Assembly (NCBI RefSeq): GCF_004331465.1
Contig: NZ_SJKB01000024.1
Span: 30,908-94,907 of the forward strand
From: Kribbella pittospori
GTDB lineage: Bacteria; Actinomycetota; Actinomycetes; Propionibacteriales; Kribbellaceae
Reading direction: 5' to 3'
DNA: 64,000 bases
Part shown: positions 23,441-32,514 of the stretch, piece after piece
Numbering within the stretch: the stretch's first letter is position 1
Layout of the letters: each line of letters opens with the position of its first letter
Translations under genes and position numbers: made by a program
Notes under the pieces: generated by a model
Told to the model about the DNA's origin: nothing
The model's database searches: none
The model's input: only the letters and a program-made list of their open reading frames with translations

Positions 23441-23848
23441 TCAGGGGGTGCCGAGGAGGGGCAGGCGCTTGGTCAGTTTGGTGACTTTGGTTCTTGGGCC
23501 GGCGATGACGAGGCCGATGATGTTGCTGTCGGCGGCGTTTGTGGTGGCCAGGGTGGTGAGGTAGTCGTCGTACGTTCGGGCCTGGCGGGCTGTCTCGGTG
23601 AGGCAGAGGACCGTGAGTTCCTCCTGGGAGTTCGCGGTCCGGAACAGAGTCGTCAGATCCTCTGCCGGGGCGTGGAGGATCGGCACCGGGGTCGTGACGA
23701 TGCCTGGGTAGCGCGTGCCGGAGGCGTCGTTGCCGGGCGGGCCGAGGGGCAGGCTTGCGGCGGCACCGACGCTTGCGCCCAGAACCGTGGCGGCATTCAC
23801 CGCGTGCACGAGCGGGAGGCCCGTCTTGACGGTGAGAACCACCCGCAT
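23441..23848 (-). CDS. DUF2000-like protein
   Basis: A 135-residue protein that begins MRVVLTVKTGLPLVHAVNAA and resembles the DUF2000 family, small proteins that share a fold with peptidyl-tRNA hydrolase 2 and have no assigned activity. Residues 90-100 carry CLTETARQARTYDDY. ATG 23848 follows GAGGTG. It is divergent from an Lrp/AsnC regulator and heads a run with the methyltransferase and VOC genes, which suggests Lrp-type control of the three. Confidence 0.75.
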   Translation of the reverse strand: MRVVLTVKTGLPLVHAVNAATVLGASVGAAASLPLGPPGNDASGTRYPGIVTTPVPILHAPAEDLTTLFRTANSQEELTVLCLTETARQARTYDDYLTTLATTNAADSNIIGLVIAGPRTKVTKLTKRLPLLGTP

Positions 23849-23948
23849 CGAGGCTTTCACCTCAGATCGTTGAATTGATTGATGCATGGGCATGACCGTT
23901 GCACAGACGCCCAGCCGGTACGGCGCGGATCGGCGATATGTTCGGCAG

Positions 23949-24431
23949 ATGGCCACAGATTCGAACCTCGATCGGACGGACCGGGACATCGTCAGGGAGT
24001 TGCAGCGGAACGCCCGAGTCCCCATGCGCGACCTCGCTGAGATCGTCGGAGTCGCACCCTCGACCTGCTCCGAACGCATCCGTCGACTGCAGTCCCGCGG
24101 GATCATCACCGGATTCCATGCCGCCGTGGACCTGCCCAATCTCGGCCGCGCGGTCCAGGCCATGGTCTTCGCCCAGGTCCGCCCACTCAGCCGCGATCTC
24201 ATCGCCACCTTCCGCCGCGACGTACTGGCGATGCCCGAAACGATGGCGGTCTTCGTCCTGGCCGGCGGAGACGACTTCCTCGTGCACGTCGGAGTGCCGG
24301 ATATCCAAGGCCTGCACTCGTTCTTGGTGGACAAGCTGAGCAGTCGTCGAGAGGTCGTCCAGTTCCGCAGTTCGATCGTCTATGACCACGGCGAGAAGCG
24401 GGCCCTCGAGGACCTCAAGAGCTATGACTGA
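23949..24431 (+). CDS. Lrp/AsnC-family transcriptional regulator
   Basis: A 160-residue regulator with an N-terminal AsnC helix-turn-helix ('LDRTDRDIVRELQRNARV', 'DLAEIVGVAPSTCSERIRRL') and a C-terminal RAM ligand domain ('FVLAGGDDFLVHVGVPDI'). Such proteins bind amino acids and form octamers. ATG 23949 gives the usual short N-terminus; an ATG at 23886 would add 21 residues. It is divergent from the DUF2000-like gene, with an AT-rich stretch (GTTGAATTGATTGATG) between, likely the operator. Its 3' end overlaps the convergent methyltransferase by 10 nt. Confidence 0.87.
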   Translation: MATDSNLDRTDRDIVRELQRNARVPMRDLAEIVGVAPSTCSERIRRLQSRGIITGFHAAVDLPNLGRAVQAMVFAQVRPLSRDLIATFRRDVLAMPETMAVFVLAGGDDFLVHVGVPDIQGLHSFLVDKLSSRREVVQFRSSIVYDHGEKRALEDLKSYD

Positions 24432-25189
24432 GAGCGCCGGCGCGCGAGATGGATGGTGATGTCGGCGGCGATCTCGACTGTCTCGGGCAGCACCTGCAGG
24501 ATGTCGCGGAATGCCTGCTCCTGGACCGCGACCGGCAGTTCCAGGTACGCCGAGATCGTCGACAGCAGGCCGACGTAGTCGCCCGCACTCATCGTCCAGC
24601 GCCGCTCGATCACCACCTGCCGAACATCGCTGAACCACTCAGACCGTTGGAGCTCCGTTCCCGGCCACTGCATCTCATGTTCGGGAGGCGTCCCATCGGG
24701 CGACGGAATATCGTCGCTCTCCAAGTACGGCGCCCGGGCCGCGCGAACCGCGTCCTCGACCGCCGGGTCAGCCAGCCCGACAGGTCCACCGAACGACGCG
24801 AACACGCCACCCGCCTCCAGCAGCCCGGCAACGCGCGACCACCGGCCATCTGGATTCGTCCAGTGCAGCGCAGCAGCCGCATAGACAAGCCCGTACCGCT
24901 CCCCTGATCTCAGGTCCTCGAAGGCGGCTCGCATCGGCGTGACGTTCGCCGGCACATGCTTACGCAGTTCGGCGAGCATGGCGTCGTCGGGCTCGGTCGC
25001 GGTGACTGCGACCCCGCGTTCGGCAAACAGACGGGTCGCCTTGCCGGTGCCGGCGCCAATCTCCAGGGCGGTCCGAACCGGCCGGCCGGCGTACGTCATC
25101 ACCAGGTCGTAAAGCTCGACGGGATATCCCGGCCGGAACCGTTCGTACGCTTCCGCCATTGCTCCGAAACTCAACGCGCGACCAGACAT
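24422..25189 (-). CDS. Class I SAM-dependent methyltransferase
   Basis: A 255-residue methyltransferase. It opens 'SFGAMAEAYERFRPGYP', typical of the Methyltransf_11/25 group, then motif I 'ALEIGAGTGKATRLFAERG', acidic VTATEPDD and 'AAALHWTNPDGRW'. The ALHW motif is common in small-molecule O- or trans-aconitate-like methyltransferases. ATG 25189 follows AGGA by 8 nt; the open frame upstream is the antisense of the MFS gene. Substrate unknown. Confidence 0.85.
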   Translation of the reverse strand: MSGRALSFGAMAEAYERFRPGYPVELYDLVMTYAGRPVRTALEIGAGTGKATRLFAERGVAVTATEPDDAMLAELRKHVPANVTPMRAAFEDLRSGERYGLVYAAAALHWTNPDGRWSRVAGLLEAGGVFASFGGPVGLADPAVEDAVRAARAPYLESDDIPSPDGTPPEHEMQWPGTELQRSEWFSDVRQVVIERRWTMSAGDYVGLLSTISAYLELPVAVQEQAFRDILQVLPETVEIAADITIHLARRRSQS

Positions 25190-25298
25190 GCCGAGCATCC
25201 TGGCACGAGCGTCCCGGCAATTCATGACCTTTTCGTGGGACCGGAAGGGCGACCCCGCGCAGGTGTAAGAGTGAGTCGGGACGAGCGAGTGGATCACT

Positions 25299-26501
25299 GT
25301 GAGTTGGCGCGCGGATTTTGCGGTCTTGCGGCATCGCGAGGTGCGGCTGTTTCTGAGCGCCCGGTTCGTCTCGTTGCTCGGCTCGGCGGTGGGCCCGATT
25401 GCGTTGGCATTCGCGGTCCTGGATCTGTCCGACTCCGCGAGGACATTGGGCCTGGTGCTGGCGTCGCAGAGCGTGCCGATGGTCGGTTTGATGTTGCTCG
25501 GTGGAGCGATCGCCGATCGGCTGCCCCGCCGGCTGGTGCTCGTGGTGGCACACCTCGTCTGCGGTACGACGCAGGCGACGGCAGCAGTTCTGCTCCTGAG
25601 CGGCCAGGCCGAGATCTGGCACCTGATAGTGCTCGGGGCAACAAACGGCGTCGCGACCGCGGTGTCACTACCCGCGTTGTCGGGAATCTTGCCAGAGTTG
25701 GTGGACGCGGCCGAACTGCCGCAGGCGAACGCGGCCTCCGGGATCGCTCGATCCACCGGGACCCTCCTCGGTGGCGCCGTCGCCGGTGTCATCGTCGGGT
25801 TCATCGGTCCTGCGCCCGGGCTGGCCGTCGATGCCGCCGCATTCCTGCTGGCCGCGTCACTGCTGTCCCGCCTTCCACTGACCCGTCTCGCCCGTACGTC
25901 GAAGTCGTTGCTCAAGGACCTCGTCGAAGGCTGGTCGGACTTCATCCGGACCCGGTGGGTCGTCGTGATCAGCCTGGTGATGTTCGCGAATCAGTTCGTC
26001 TGGGTCGGCTGCTGGGTGACCCTCGGCCCAGTCATCGCCGACGAGTCGCTCGGCCGGGCCGGCTGGGCGATCTCGAACGTGTTCCTGGGCCTCGGCTTTC
26101 TCACCGGCGGGTTCCTCGTCCTCAGGGTGAAACCGAGCCACCCACTGCGCTTCGGCATTCTCGGCATCCTGCTGATGATCCCCGCGCTGCTGTGCCTCGC
26201 CCTGGCACCCCGGCTCCCCCTGGTGGCCCTGTGCGCGCTCGGCGTCGGCATCGGATTCCAGGCGATCAGCGTCGGCGTCGACACGGCACTCGGTCAGCAC
26301 ATCCCACTCGGCAAGCTGTCCCGGATCTCGTCGTACGTCATGCTCGCCACGTACGCCGCTATGCCGCTCGCTCAACTCACCGTGGGCCTCATCGACACCA
26401 GCCCCCGCACAGTCGAACTCGCAGCGGCCGCAGCCTTCACCACAACGCTGCTGCTAGCCCTCTGCGTCCCCAGCATCCGCAACCTGCCCCGCCTGACCTG
26501 A
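25299..26501 (+). CDS. MFS transporter (12 TM, enterobactin-exporter-like group)
   Basis: A 400-residue membrane protein with about 12 hydrophobic segments. It starts VSWRADFAVLRHREVRLFL, with motif A as GAIADRLPRRLVL and a later GALVG-type loop. This arrangement matches the MFS_3/EntS-like exporters common beside methyltransferase or hydrolase genes. GTG 25299 gives the natural N-terminus. Divergent from the methyltransferase at 25189. Substrate unknown. Its end overlaps the convergent DinB gene by 48 bp. Confidence 0.88.
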   Translation: MSWRADFAVLRHREVRLFLSARFVSLLGSAVGPIALAFAVLDLSDSARTLGLVLASQSVPMVGLMLLGGAIADRLPRRLVLVVAHLVCGTTQATAAVLLLSGQAEIWHLIVLGATNGVATAVSLPALSGILPELVDAAELPQANAASGIARSTGTLLGGAVAGVIVGFIGPAPGLAVDAAAFLLAASLLSRLPLTRLARTSKSLLKDLVEGWSDFIRTRWVVVISLVMFANQFVWVGCWVTLGPVIADESLGRAGWAISNVFLGLGFLTGGFLVLRVKPSHPLRFGILGILLMIPALLCLALAPRLPLVALCALGVGIGFQAISVGVDTALGQHIPLGKLSRISSYVMLATYAAMPLAQLTVGLIDTSPRTVELAAAAAFTTTLLLALCVPSIRNLPRLT

Positions 26502-27242
26502 CGAGATGGCATCGAGGTCGCGTACTGCGTACCGGTGGTGTTCCCATTCCTCTTCGAGGATCACGTGGAGGCAGGAGAGGACAGTCTCGGGGTACTCGGG
26601 GGCGTGCGGGTTCTTGCGCGCTTCGGCCAACTGCTCCGGTGTCACCGCGGCGACAAAGTCCCGCACCGTGGCGACGTGACCGGCGCGGACCTCGAGGACC
26701 TCGGCGTACGCCGGCTCGGTCGTCGTGAGGGCCGACGTATCCGCGCCGTCGTTCTTGGTGGCGGTGTCCATCTGACCGATGGGGTGGAACGGTTGTTCGA
26801 GCTCTAGGATCGCCCGGCCGAGCCACACATCCGTGGCGTGCACCAGGTGGCGGAGCGTCTGGGCGAACGACCACTCGCCGTCCACCGACACGTCGACCGT
26901 GCCGACCGGCATCGCCGCCGCGCGGTCCACCGTCGCCGCCCACGTCCGCTCGAGTGCAGCCCAGGCCTCGCGCAGACCGTCCGGATCCCCGGCACGCCGG
27001 AGCTCGCGGCCGGGAAAGCGCCGGTCGAGCTCGGCCTCGACGTACGGGATCACGTCGATACCGTTCACGCGGAAAAAGCTCTCGCCGTTGGAGAGCCATG
27101 GCGCGTCGATGTCGGCCTTCCCCACGTCGACACCGCGCATCACGACGCCGGACAGGTCGGACTCCACGAACCGCGCACCGTGCAGATCCGCCGCGACGAA
27201 CTCCGCGCCCCGCAGGTCGTCGGACTGGGTGAAAGTTGCCAT
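26454..27242 (-). CDS. Pentapeptide-repeat + DinB-fold protein
   Basis: A 262-residue fusion. The first ~45 residues are pentapeptide repeats (DLRGAEFVAADLHGARFVES, DLSGVVMRG). The rest is a DinB-like four-helix bundle with metal-binding His in 'TLRHLVHATDVWLGRAI' and 'EEEWEHHRYAVRDL'. DinB-fold proteins include mycothiol-dependent transferases and maleylpyruvate isomerases, so a mycothiol-linked reaction is possible. ATG 27242 follows GAGGAGACGTC. It is divergent from a MocR regulator by 76 bp, which might control it. Confidence 0.83.
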   Translation of the reverse strand: MATFTQSDDLRGAEFVAADLHGARFVESDLSGVVMRGVDVGKADIDAPWLSNGESFFRVNGIDVIPYVEAELDRRFPGRELRRAGDPDGLREAWAALERTWAATVDRAAAMPVGTVDVSVDGEWSFAQTLRHLVHATDVWLGRAILELEQPFHPIGQMDTATKNDGADTSALTTTEPAYAEVLEVRAGHVATVRDFVAAVTPEQLAEARKNPHAPEYPETVLSCLHVILEEEWEHHRYAVRDLDAISSGQAGQVADAGDAEG

Positions 27243-27318
27243 GACGTCTCCTCGTCGAGCGTCTGCTGCCGGTGGCGAGAGGTTAGCCGTTGAGCCGGGC
27301 AATGGCGAGAATGCGGAC

Positions 27319-28722
27319 ATGGATCTGCATCTGCATCTGGGCGGGGAGGGCGGACTGGCCGAGCAGATCTATGCACAGTTGCACGAGCGGATCCGCACCG
27401 ACGCCTTGCCGGCGGGGACCGTGTTGCCGTCGTCGCGTGAGCTCGCGAAGCGGTTGTCGGTCTCGCGGGCGACGGTGGTTGCGGCGTACGAGCGGCTCGC
27501 CGCGCATGGGTTGATCCGCTCGCGGGCCGGGATCGGGACGGTCGTCACCGGGGAACGTGTCCCTGCCACGCCCGCGCCGGCCGCGTCTCCCCTGCGGCCG
27601 CGGGCGATCTGGAGCGCCGAGCAGTTCGCCATACCGGATCTCAGCGTCGATGCCGAGTTCGACTTCGCGCCTGGTATCCCCGGCCGGACCCAGTTCCCGT
27701 TCGCACGGTGGCGGGCGTTGATCAATGATCAACTGCGCACCCGGACCGACGTCGGCTACGGCGATCCGGCGGGCTCGGCGCGGCTGCGTGATGCGCTCGC
27801 GCGGCATCTGGTCGTCAGCCGGGGTGTCCGGATCGCGCCGGAGCAACTGGTGATCACGACAGGTGCGCAGCAGGCGTTCGACATCGCCGCGCGCGTCCTG
27901 CTCGAACCGGGCGACACGGTGGCCATCGAGGATCCCGGCTACCTGCCGGCGTACCGCGGATTCCTTGCGCACGGAGCCCGTGTCGTCGGGGTGCCGGTCG
28001 ACAGCGAGGGGCTGATGGTCGATCGGCTTCCAGCCGAGACGCGGTTGGTGTACGTGACGCCGTCGCACCAGTTCCCGCTCGGCATGCCGCTGTCCGAGTC
28101 GCGCCGTACTGCGCTGCTCGCGTGGGCGGCCGAGCACGACGCCGCGATCGTCGAGGACGACTACGACTCGGAGTTCCGCTTCACCGGACGTCCGCTCACT
28201 CCCCTGCAGGCGACCGACAAGGAGGGCCGCGTGCTGTACGTCGGTTCCTTCTCCAAGACGCTGTTGCCGGCGCTCCGGGTCGGGTTCCTCGGCGTACCGG
28301 CAACGTTGGGTGAAGCCGCCCGCCGCGCGAAGTTCGTCGCCGACTACGGCACCGCGGGTCACGTGCAGGCCGCCCTCGCAGCCTTCATCGAGGAGGGCGA
28401 CCTGGCCCGCTACATCCGGCGGATGCGGCGTTCGTACGAACGTCTGCACGACCTGCTGACCGGCACTCTGCGTGCGGACTTCGCCGACGTACTCGAACCG
28501 ATCGAGTCCAGCGGCGGGACGCACATGGCCGCATTGCTGACATCCGGACAACCGAGCGACACCGTGCTCGCCGCGCGCGCCGTCACCGCGGGCGTGAACC
28601 TCGGGACGATCTCGCGCTGGGGCATCGATCGTCCCGGACCGAACGGTTTCGTCTTCGGGTACGGCGCTGTCCCGGCCGACCGGATCCCGGCTGCGCTGGC
28701 CGCGCTGCGCCGCGTTATCTGA
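27319..28722 (+). CDS. MocR/PdxR-type GntR-aminotransferase regulator
   Basis: A 467-residue MocR regulator. Residues ~12-75 are a GntR winged helix ('YAQLHERIRTDALPAGTVL', 'LAKRLSVSRATVVAAYERLAA'). Residues ~110-460 are a type-I aminotransferase domain with 'AIVEDDYDSEF' and the PLP Lys in YVGSFSKTLLPALRVGFL. MocR proteins sense PLP or related amines and often control adjacent genes. ATG 27319 gives the standard start, though the ribosome site is weak. Confidence 0.92.
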   Translation: MDLHLHLGGEGGLAEQIYAQLHERIRTDALPAGTVLPSSRELAKRLSVSRATVVAAYERLAAHGLIRSRAGIGTVVTGERVPATPAPAASPLRPRAIWSAEQFAIPDLSVDAEFDFAPGIPGRTQFPFARWRALINDQLRTRTDVGYGDPAGSARLRDALARHLVVSRGVRIAPEQLVITTGAQQAFDIAARVLLEPGDTVAIEDPGYLPAYRGFLAHGARVVGVPVDSEGLMVDRLPAETRLVYVTPSHQFPLGMPLSESRRTALLAWAAEHDAAIVEDDYDSEFRFTGRPLTPLQATDKEGRVLYVGSFSKTLLPALRVGFLGVPATLGEAARRAKFVADYGTAGHVQAALAAFIEEGDLARYIRRMRRSYERLHDLLTGTLRADFADVLEPIESSGGTHMAALLTSGQPSDTVLAARAVTAGVNLGTISRWGIDRPGPNGFVFGYGAVPADRIPAALAALRRVI

Positions 28723-28817
28723 TCGAGATTGGACTGGCGCAGAACACCTCGAATCGGCCCCGCCACCGGACCGGCACCGTTCCTAGGCTGCCGCGGACAT
28801 CCATCACAGGAGGCCTG

Positions 28818-29312
28818 ATGAGATCCCTGCGCATCGCCGCAATCGCCATCGCCTGTGCCGGCGTCATCGCCGGCACCTCGCTCGCCAACGCATCCCCCCG
28901 CTGCGAGGAGGTCGAGGCGACGATCTACGACAAGGTTGTCGACGTGGGGTGCCCGCCGCCGACCCAGGTCTGCGTGGCCGGCTTCGTCCGCGGCGAGGAC
29001 GGCTTCAACGGGACGACCGTGTTCATCCTCGGCTCCCGCGGCGAGGCGCCCCCGACGGCTCCCGACCAGCGGCCGGTCAGCGGCGCGCTCACCTACACCT
29101 TCAAGGGCGGCGCCACACTCACCGCACTCGAGACGAGCATCGGCAACGTCAACACCACCACCGGCGCCGGCCACGCCGGCGGCACCCAGCAGTTCACCGG
29201 CGGCACCGGCCGCTACGAAGGCGCCACCGGCTACGCCTACCTGGGCCAGCACTGGGAGGTCGACCACTTCGTCACCCAAATCAAGGGCGAAGTCTGCCGC
29301 CCCAGGCACTAG
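28818..29312 (+). CDS. Secreted beta-barrel-like protein
   Basis: A 164-residue protein with a signal peptide ('IAAIAIACAGVIAGTSLANA') and good ribosome site (AGGAGG before ATG 28818). The mature part has two N-terminal Cys and one near the end, and a Thr/Gly-rich 'GTGRYEGATGYAYLGQHW' segment similar to allene-oxide-cyclase/dirigent-like barrels. Function unknown. The 96 nt before it contain the end of the mocR gene region, and it is followed by a strong terminator. Confidence 0.75.
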   Translation: MRSLRIAAIAIACAGVIAGTSLANASPRCEEVEATIYDKVVDVGCPPPTQVCVAGFVRGEDGFNGTTVFILGSRGEAPPTAPDQRPVSGALTYTFKGGATLTALETSIGNVNTTTGAGHAGGTQQFTGGTGRYEGATGYAYLGQHWEVDHFVTQIKGEVCRPRH

Positions 29313-29320
29313 CCGGGCCA

Positions 29321-29361
29321 CTGGCGGGTTGTTTCACCGCTGGCGCGCAACAACCCGCCAG
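29321..29361. terminator. Bidirectional terminator between convergent genes
   Basis: CTGGCGGGTTGTT (29321-29333) pairs perfectly with AACAACCCGCCAG (29349-29361) around a 15-nt loop. An extra copy of AACCCGCCA follows. It lies 9 nt after the secreted-protein stop and 33 nt before the stop of the convergent regulator, so it serves both. Confidence 0.8.
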
Positions 29362-29394
29362 CGAGCACACAACCCGCCACCCAGCCGGCGATCC

Positions 29395-30351
29395 TCAATC
29401 GGATTCGGTGCCGGTGAGGAGGGCGGCTAGTTGGGTGGGTTTGTAGAGGACTTGTTTGCCGGTGCGTTGGGGTTCCACCAGGCCGGTACGGCGGAGTAGT
29501 TGGAGCTGCTGACTGACGGCGGACGGGGTGACCTTGAGTTCGGCGGCGACGTCGGTGGTGGTGCGGGGGTGGGTGAGGAGCTCGAGGATGCGGGCCCGGG
29601 CGGTGCCGATGAGCTGGGCCAGGTCGCGGCGTGACGGTGGGTCGACGACGGACCAGAGGGTGGCCTGGCCGCGGGGTGGGTAGCCGAGGATCGGTTCGGC
29701 GCCGACGTCCATCGGGATCACGGCGTGCGGGCCGAAGAGGGTCGGCTGGAGGACGAGGCCACGGCCGTCGACGCTTTCGGTCCGGCTGATGTCGCTGACG
29801 CGGTCGACGCGAAGCAGACCGTCGCCGTAACTGATGGCCGGCCCCAGTTCGTTCAGCATCACGCCCGTACCTCGCTGGGTGACGACATGCCCGCGATAGC
29901 TGATGTCGGCGGTCAGCAACGTGCGCATCCGATTCCAGTACGGCGCGATCGCGGCCTGCCAGTACTCGCGGAGAGCGTCGACCACCTTCGTCGCGCCGTC
30001 GGGTCCAGCCAGCTCAGCGGGGACCTCACCGTTGACCGCGACGAGCTGGCGTTCGAACGTCTCGCGGTCCACCGAGCCGATGAGGTCGAGCTCGTCGGCG
30101 ATCTGGGTGAGCGGTGAGGTGGGGCGCGGCGTCAGGAAGTCCGGACTGCCCATCGTGTCGTTGACCAACCACCTCAGCACGCTCCAGTCCAGCGCCTCGA
30201 GCAGTGGCTGAACCGCCCGGATCCAAGGCAACTGCAGCGGGAACCGACCGGGGTCCTGCAACGCGCGCAGCGACAGCACAGTCTCGGCCGCCGGCGAGAC
30301 CGCGAACCGGACATCCTCAAGGTCCCGCGAGGTCAACTCATACGTGAGCAC
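29395..30351 (-). CDS. ArsR-type winged-helix regulator with large N-terminal domain
   Basis: A 318-residue regulator. The C-terminal ~80 residues form an ArsR-like winged helix ('ILELLTHPRTTTDVAAEL', 'VTPSAVSQQLQLLRRTGLV'). The N-terminal ~220 residues are an uncharacterised sensory domain (DUF5937-like in my memory). GTG 30351 is preferred: AAGGGGG lies just upstream and the ordered domain begins LTYELTSRDLEDV. It is divergent from an MFS gene by 74 bp and probably controls it. Confidence 0.82.
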   Translation of the reverse strand: MLTYELTSRDLEDVRFAVSPAAETVLSLRALQDPGRFPLQLPWIRAVQPLLEALDWSVLRWLVNDTMGSPDFLTPRPTSPLTQIADELDLIGSVDRETFERQLVAVNGEVPAELAGPDGATKVVDALREYWQAAIAPYWNRMRTLLTADISYRGHVVTQRGTGVMLNELGPAISYGDGLLRVDRVSDISRTESVDGRGLVLQPTLFGPHAVIPMDVGAEPILGYPPRGQATLWSVVDPPSRRDLAQLIGTARARILELLTHPRTTTDVAAELKVTPSAVSQQLQLLRRTGLVEPQRTGKQVLYKPTQLAALLTGTESD

Positions 30352-30425
30352 GCCTGCCCCCTTGTCGATGTAGCCCAATCCTAAATCGTTCGCAGACCGC
30401 CGCGACGCCCGGCGACAGTCGGGGC

Positions 30426-31640
30426 ATGAGTATCGAGGTTGCCGTCGACGCGCGCCCGCGCACGACGTTGCTCGGCGTACTGGCCGTGTGTTCGGCGGTC
30501 GGCGTCGGGACTGTCTACTTTCCGCAGGCGCTGCTGCCGTCCGTCGCGGCGTCGCTGCACGTGCCGTTGTCGAGCGCGGCGTTGGTCGTGACCGCGCCGC
30601 AGGCCGGATACGCCGTTGGCATCCTGACCGTCGTACCGCTGGGCGACACCGGTGCGCAGCGACGGCTGCTGACCACCTTGTTCGCCAGTGTCGCGGTGTT
30701 TGCGATCGCAGCCGCGGCGGCGCCGTCGTTGCCGGTCCTGGTGATCGCGTCGTTCCTGATGGGCTGCGCGACGGTGGCGTCGCCGGTGATCGGTCCGTAC
30801 GTCGCGGGGATGACCGGCTCGCGCCGCCTGGGCAGCATCAACAGCATCCTGCTCAGCGTGGGCATCCCCGGGATGATCCTGTCGCGCGCGATCGCCGGGT
30901 TCCTGGGCGAGGAGTACTCCTGGCGATACGCCTACCTGGGTGCCGCCGTACTGGCGCTGGTCTGTGCCGCCGTCGCGTGGACTCGACTGCCCGTGCCGGT
31001 GCACGTCGAGCCGGCGGAGTTCCCGCAGTACCTGCGCCGGCCCCTCGACCAACTGAGGTTGCGCAGCGGTCTGCGTCGATCGGCGTTCTACCAGGCCTGC
31101 ACGTTCGCCGGCTTCACCGGCACCTGGGCGACCCTGGTCCTCGTCCTGCAGGATTCCTTCGGCCTCGGAGCCGGCGCACTCGGCTGGATCAGTCTGGTCG
31201 CGATCGCCACCATGGCAGTCGTCCCGTGGACCGGCCGCATCGTCGATCGGCGTACGCCGGATGCGGTGACGGCCTGGATCCTGGTGGGAACGATTGCTGC
31301 CGCCGTGTTCATGCTGGGTGCGTACGCCGGTGGTGCGCTGGGACTCACGCTCCTCGTGGCCGGCGTACTCGTCCTCGATGTGTCGATGCAGTCGGGGATG
31401 GTCGCGAACGTCACCCGGATCTACCAACTCGACCCCGGCCGGCGCAGCGCGATGAACACGGCGTACATGGTCTGCGCCTACTCCGCCGGCAGCCTCGGCT
31501 CCTGGACCGCCGTACGCCTCTACCACGCCCTCGGCTGGTGGACAGTCCCCACCTTCGTCGCCACCCTCGCAACCCTCGCCCTTCTCCGCCTGGTCCTGAC
31601 GCCTGACACTTCGGGTAGGGGTCTCGTCGTACGTGTATGA
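30426..31640 (+). CDS. MFS transporter
   Basis: A 404-residue transporter with about 12 hydrophobic segments. It lacks classical motif A but shows 'VVPLGDTGAQRRLLTTLF' in that loop, and FMGCATVASPVIGPYVAGM near helix 4. It belongs to the YnfM/arabinose-efflux-like group. Divergent from the ArsR-type regulator, suggesting inducible export. The stop overlaps the ATG of the YceI gene (ATGA), so the two are coupled. Confidence 0.87.
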   Translation: MSIEVAVDARPRTTLLGVLAVCSAVGVGTVYFPQALLPSVAASLHVPLSSAALVVTAPQAGYAVGILTVVPLGDTGAQRRLLTTLFASVAVFAIAAAAAPSLPVLVIASFLMGCATVASPVIGPYVAGMTGSRRLGSINSILLSVGIPGMILSRAIAGFLGEEYSWRYAYLGAAVLALVCAAVAWTRLPVPVHVEPAEFPQYLRRPLDQLRLRSGLRRSAFYQACTFAGFTGTWATLVLVLQDSFGLGAGALGWISLVAIATMAVVPWTGRIVDRRTPDAVTAWILVGTIAAAVFMLGAYAGGALGLTLLVAGVLVLDVSMQSGMVANVTRIYQLDPGRRSAMNTAYMVCAYSAGSLGSWTAVRLYHALGWWTVPTFVATLATLALLRLVLTPDTSGRGLVVRV

Positions 31641-32164
31641 CTACGACGACGAGGTTGAGGGAACTGACCGGGGACTACGCGGTGGATGTGGCGCGGTCGA
31701 GGTTGGGGTTTACGGCGCGGCATACGGTTGGGCCGCGGGTGCCTGGGGAGTTCGAGGTGTTCAGTGGGGTGCTTCGGCTGGATGGGGAGGATCCGGGGCG
31801 GTCGACGGCGGATCTGACCATCCAGGCGAACAGCATTCAGACCGGGGACCGGCGACGGGATGCGGCGCTGCGTGAGCACTTCCTCGACGCGGAGACCTAT
31901 CCGTCGATCAAGTTCCGGTCCACGAAGGTGAGCCAGACCGGTGTGACGACGTTCACGGTGACGGGGAATCTCACGATCCGTGGCGCCACCCGGCCGGTCG
32001 TCGTACCGCTGGAGCTGACGGGCACCGACGACGGGGTCGCCTTCACCGGATCGCTTCCGCTGCTGCGCAAGCGCTGGGCGGTGGAGTGGAACGCAGCCGT
32101 CAACCTGATGGTCGCCAAGAAACTGGACCTCCACCTGGAGCTCACGGCCAACCGCATCGCCTGA
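31637..32164 (+). CDS. YceI-family lipid-binding protein
   Basis: A 175-residue YceI-like protein. The N-terminus LTGDYAVDVARSRLGFTARH and later 'HFLDAETYPSIKFRSTKV', 'FTVTGNLTIRGATRPV' are family hallmarks of the lipocalin-like barrel that binds isoprenoids or fatty amides. No signal peptide, so probably cytoplasmic. Translationally coupled to the MFS gene. Confidence 0.93.
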   Translation: MTTTTRLRELTGDYAVDVARSRLGFTARHTVGPRVPGEFEVFSGVLRLDGEDPGRSTADLTIQANSIQTGDRRRDAALREHFLDAETYPSIKFRSTKVSQTGVTTFTVTGNLTIRGATRPVVVPLELTGTDDGVAFTGSLPLLRKRWAVEWNAAVNLMVAKKLDLHLELTANRIA

Positions 32165-32208
32165 CCCCGGGTTGTCTCGATCGCCTTTGGTGGTTAGTGT
32201 CGAACTGC

Positions 32209-32297
32209 CGCGGGAGCTCGCACCGGAGCGGGCTGAGAGGGCGACTGTGTACGGCGTCGCCGACCGCTGAACCTGAATCGGGTAATTCCGGCGTAGG
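32209..32297 (+). promoter_or_regulatory. TPP riboswitch (THI element)
   Basis: The conserved THI-box core is visible: CACCGGAGCGGGCTGAGAGG, then a variable stem (GCGAC / GTCGC-type), ACCGCTGAACCTGAATCGGG and TAATTCCGGCGTAGGGAGG. The last element overlaps the ribosome site of thiS, so TPP binding would block translation initiation. Confidence 0.95.
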
Positions 32298-32306
32298 GAG
32301 GAAGCG

Positions 32307-32513
32307 ATGCAGGAATCCGTCTGGGTGAACGGTACAGAGACCACGGTCGCACCGGGGAAGTCCGTTGCCGACCTGATCCAGGAGTTCTCCGACCGCACCA
32401 CCGGGATCGCGGTCGCGGTCAACCAGACCGTGCTCACCCGCAGCGAGTGGGCCGGTACGACGCTCGAGCCGGGCGACCGGGTCGAGATCGTCAGCGCCGT
32501 CCAGGGAGGCTGA
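32307..32513 (+). CDS. thiS: ThiS sulfur carrier
   Basis: A 68-residue ubiquitin-like sulfur carrier ending in the required GG (QGG). It contains 'GTETTVAPGKSVADLIQ' and 'EPGDRVEIVSAVQGG'. The C-terminal Gly is adenylated and thiocarboxylated, and passes sulfur to thiazole synthase. It lies directly after the TPP riboswitch and 1 nt before thiG. ThiF, ThiO and ThiE are not in this window. Confidence 0.95.
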   Translation: MQESVWVNGTETTVAPGKSVADLIQEFSDRTTGIAVAVNQTVLTRSEWAGTTLEPGDRVEIVSAVQGG

Positions 32514-32514
32514 C

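Noticed and set aside
24956..26728. A 590-codon open frame overlapping the MFS gene
   Set aside because: Same strand but shifted frame; Arg/Pro-rich and without motifs, whereas the MFS frame has membrane helices.
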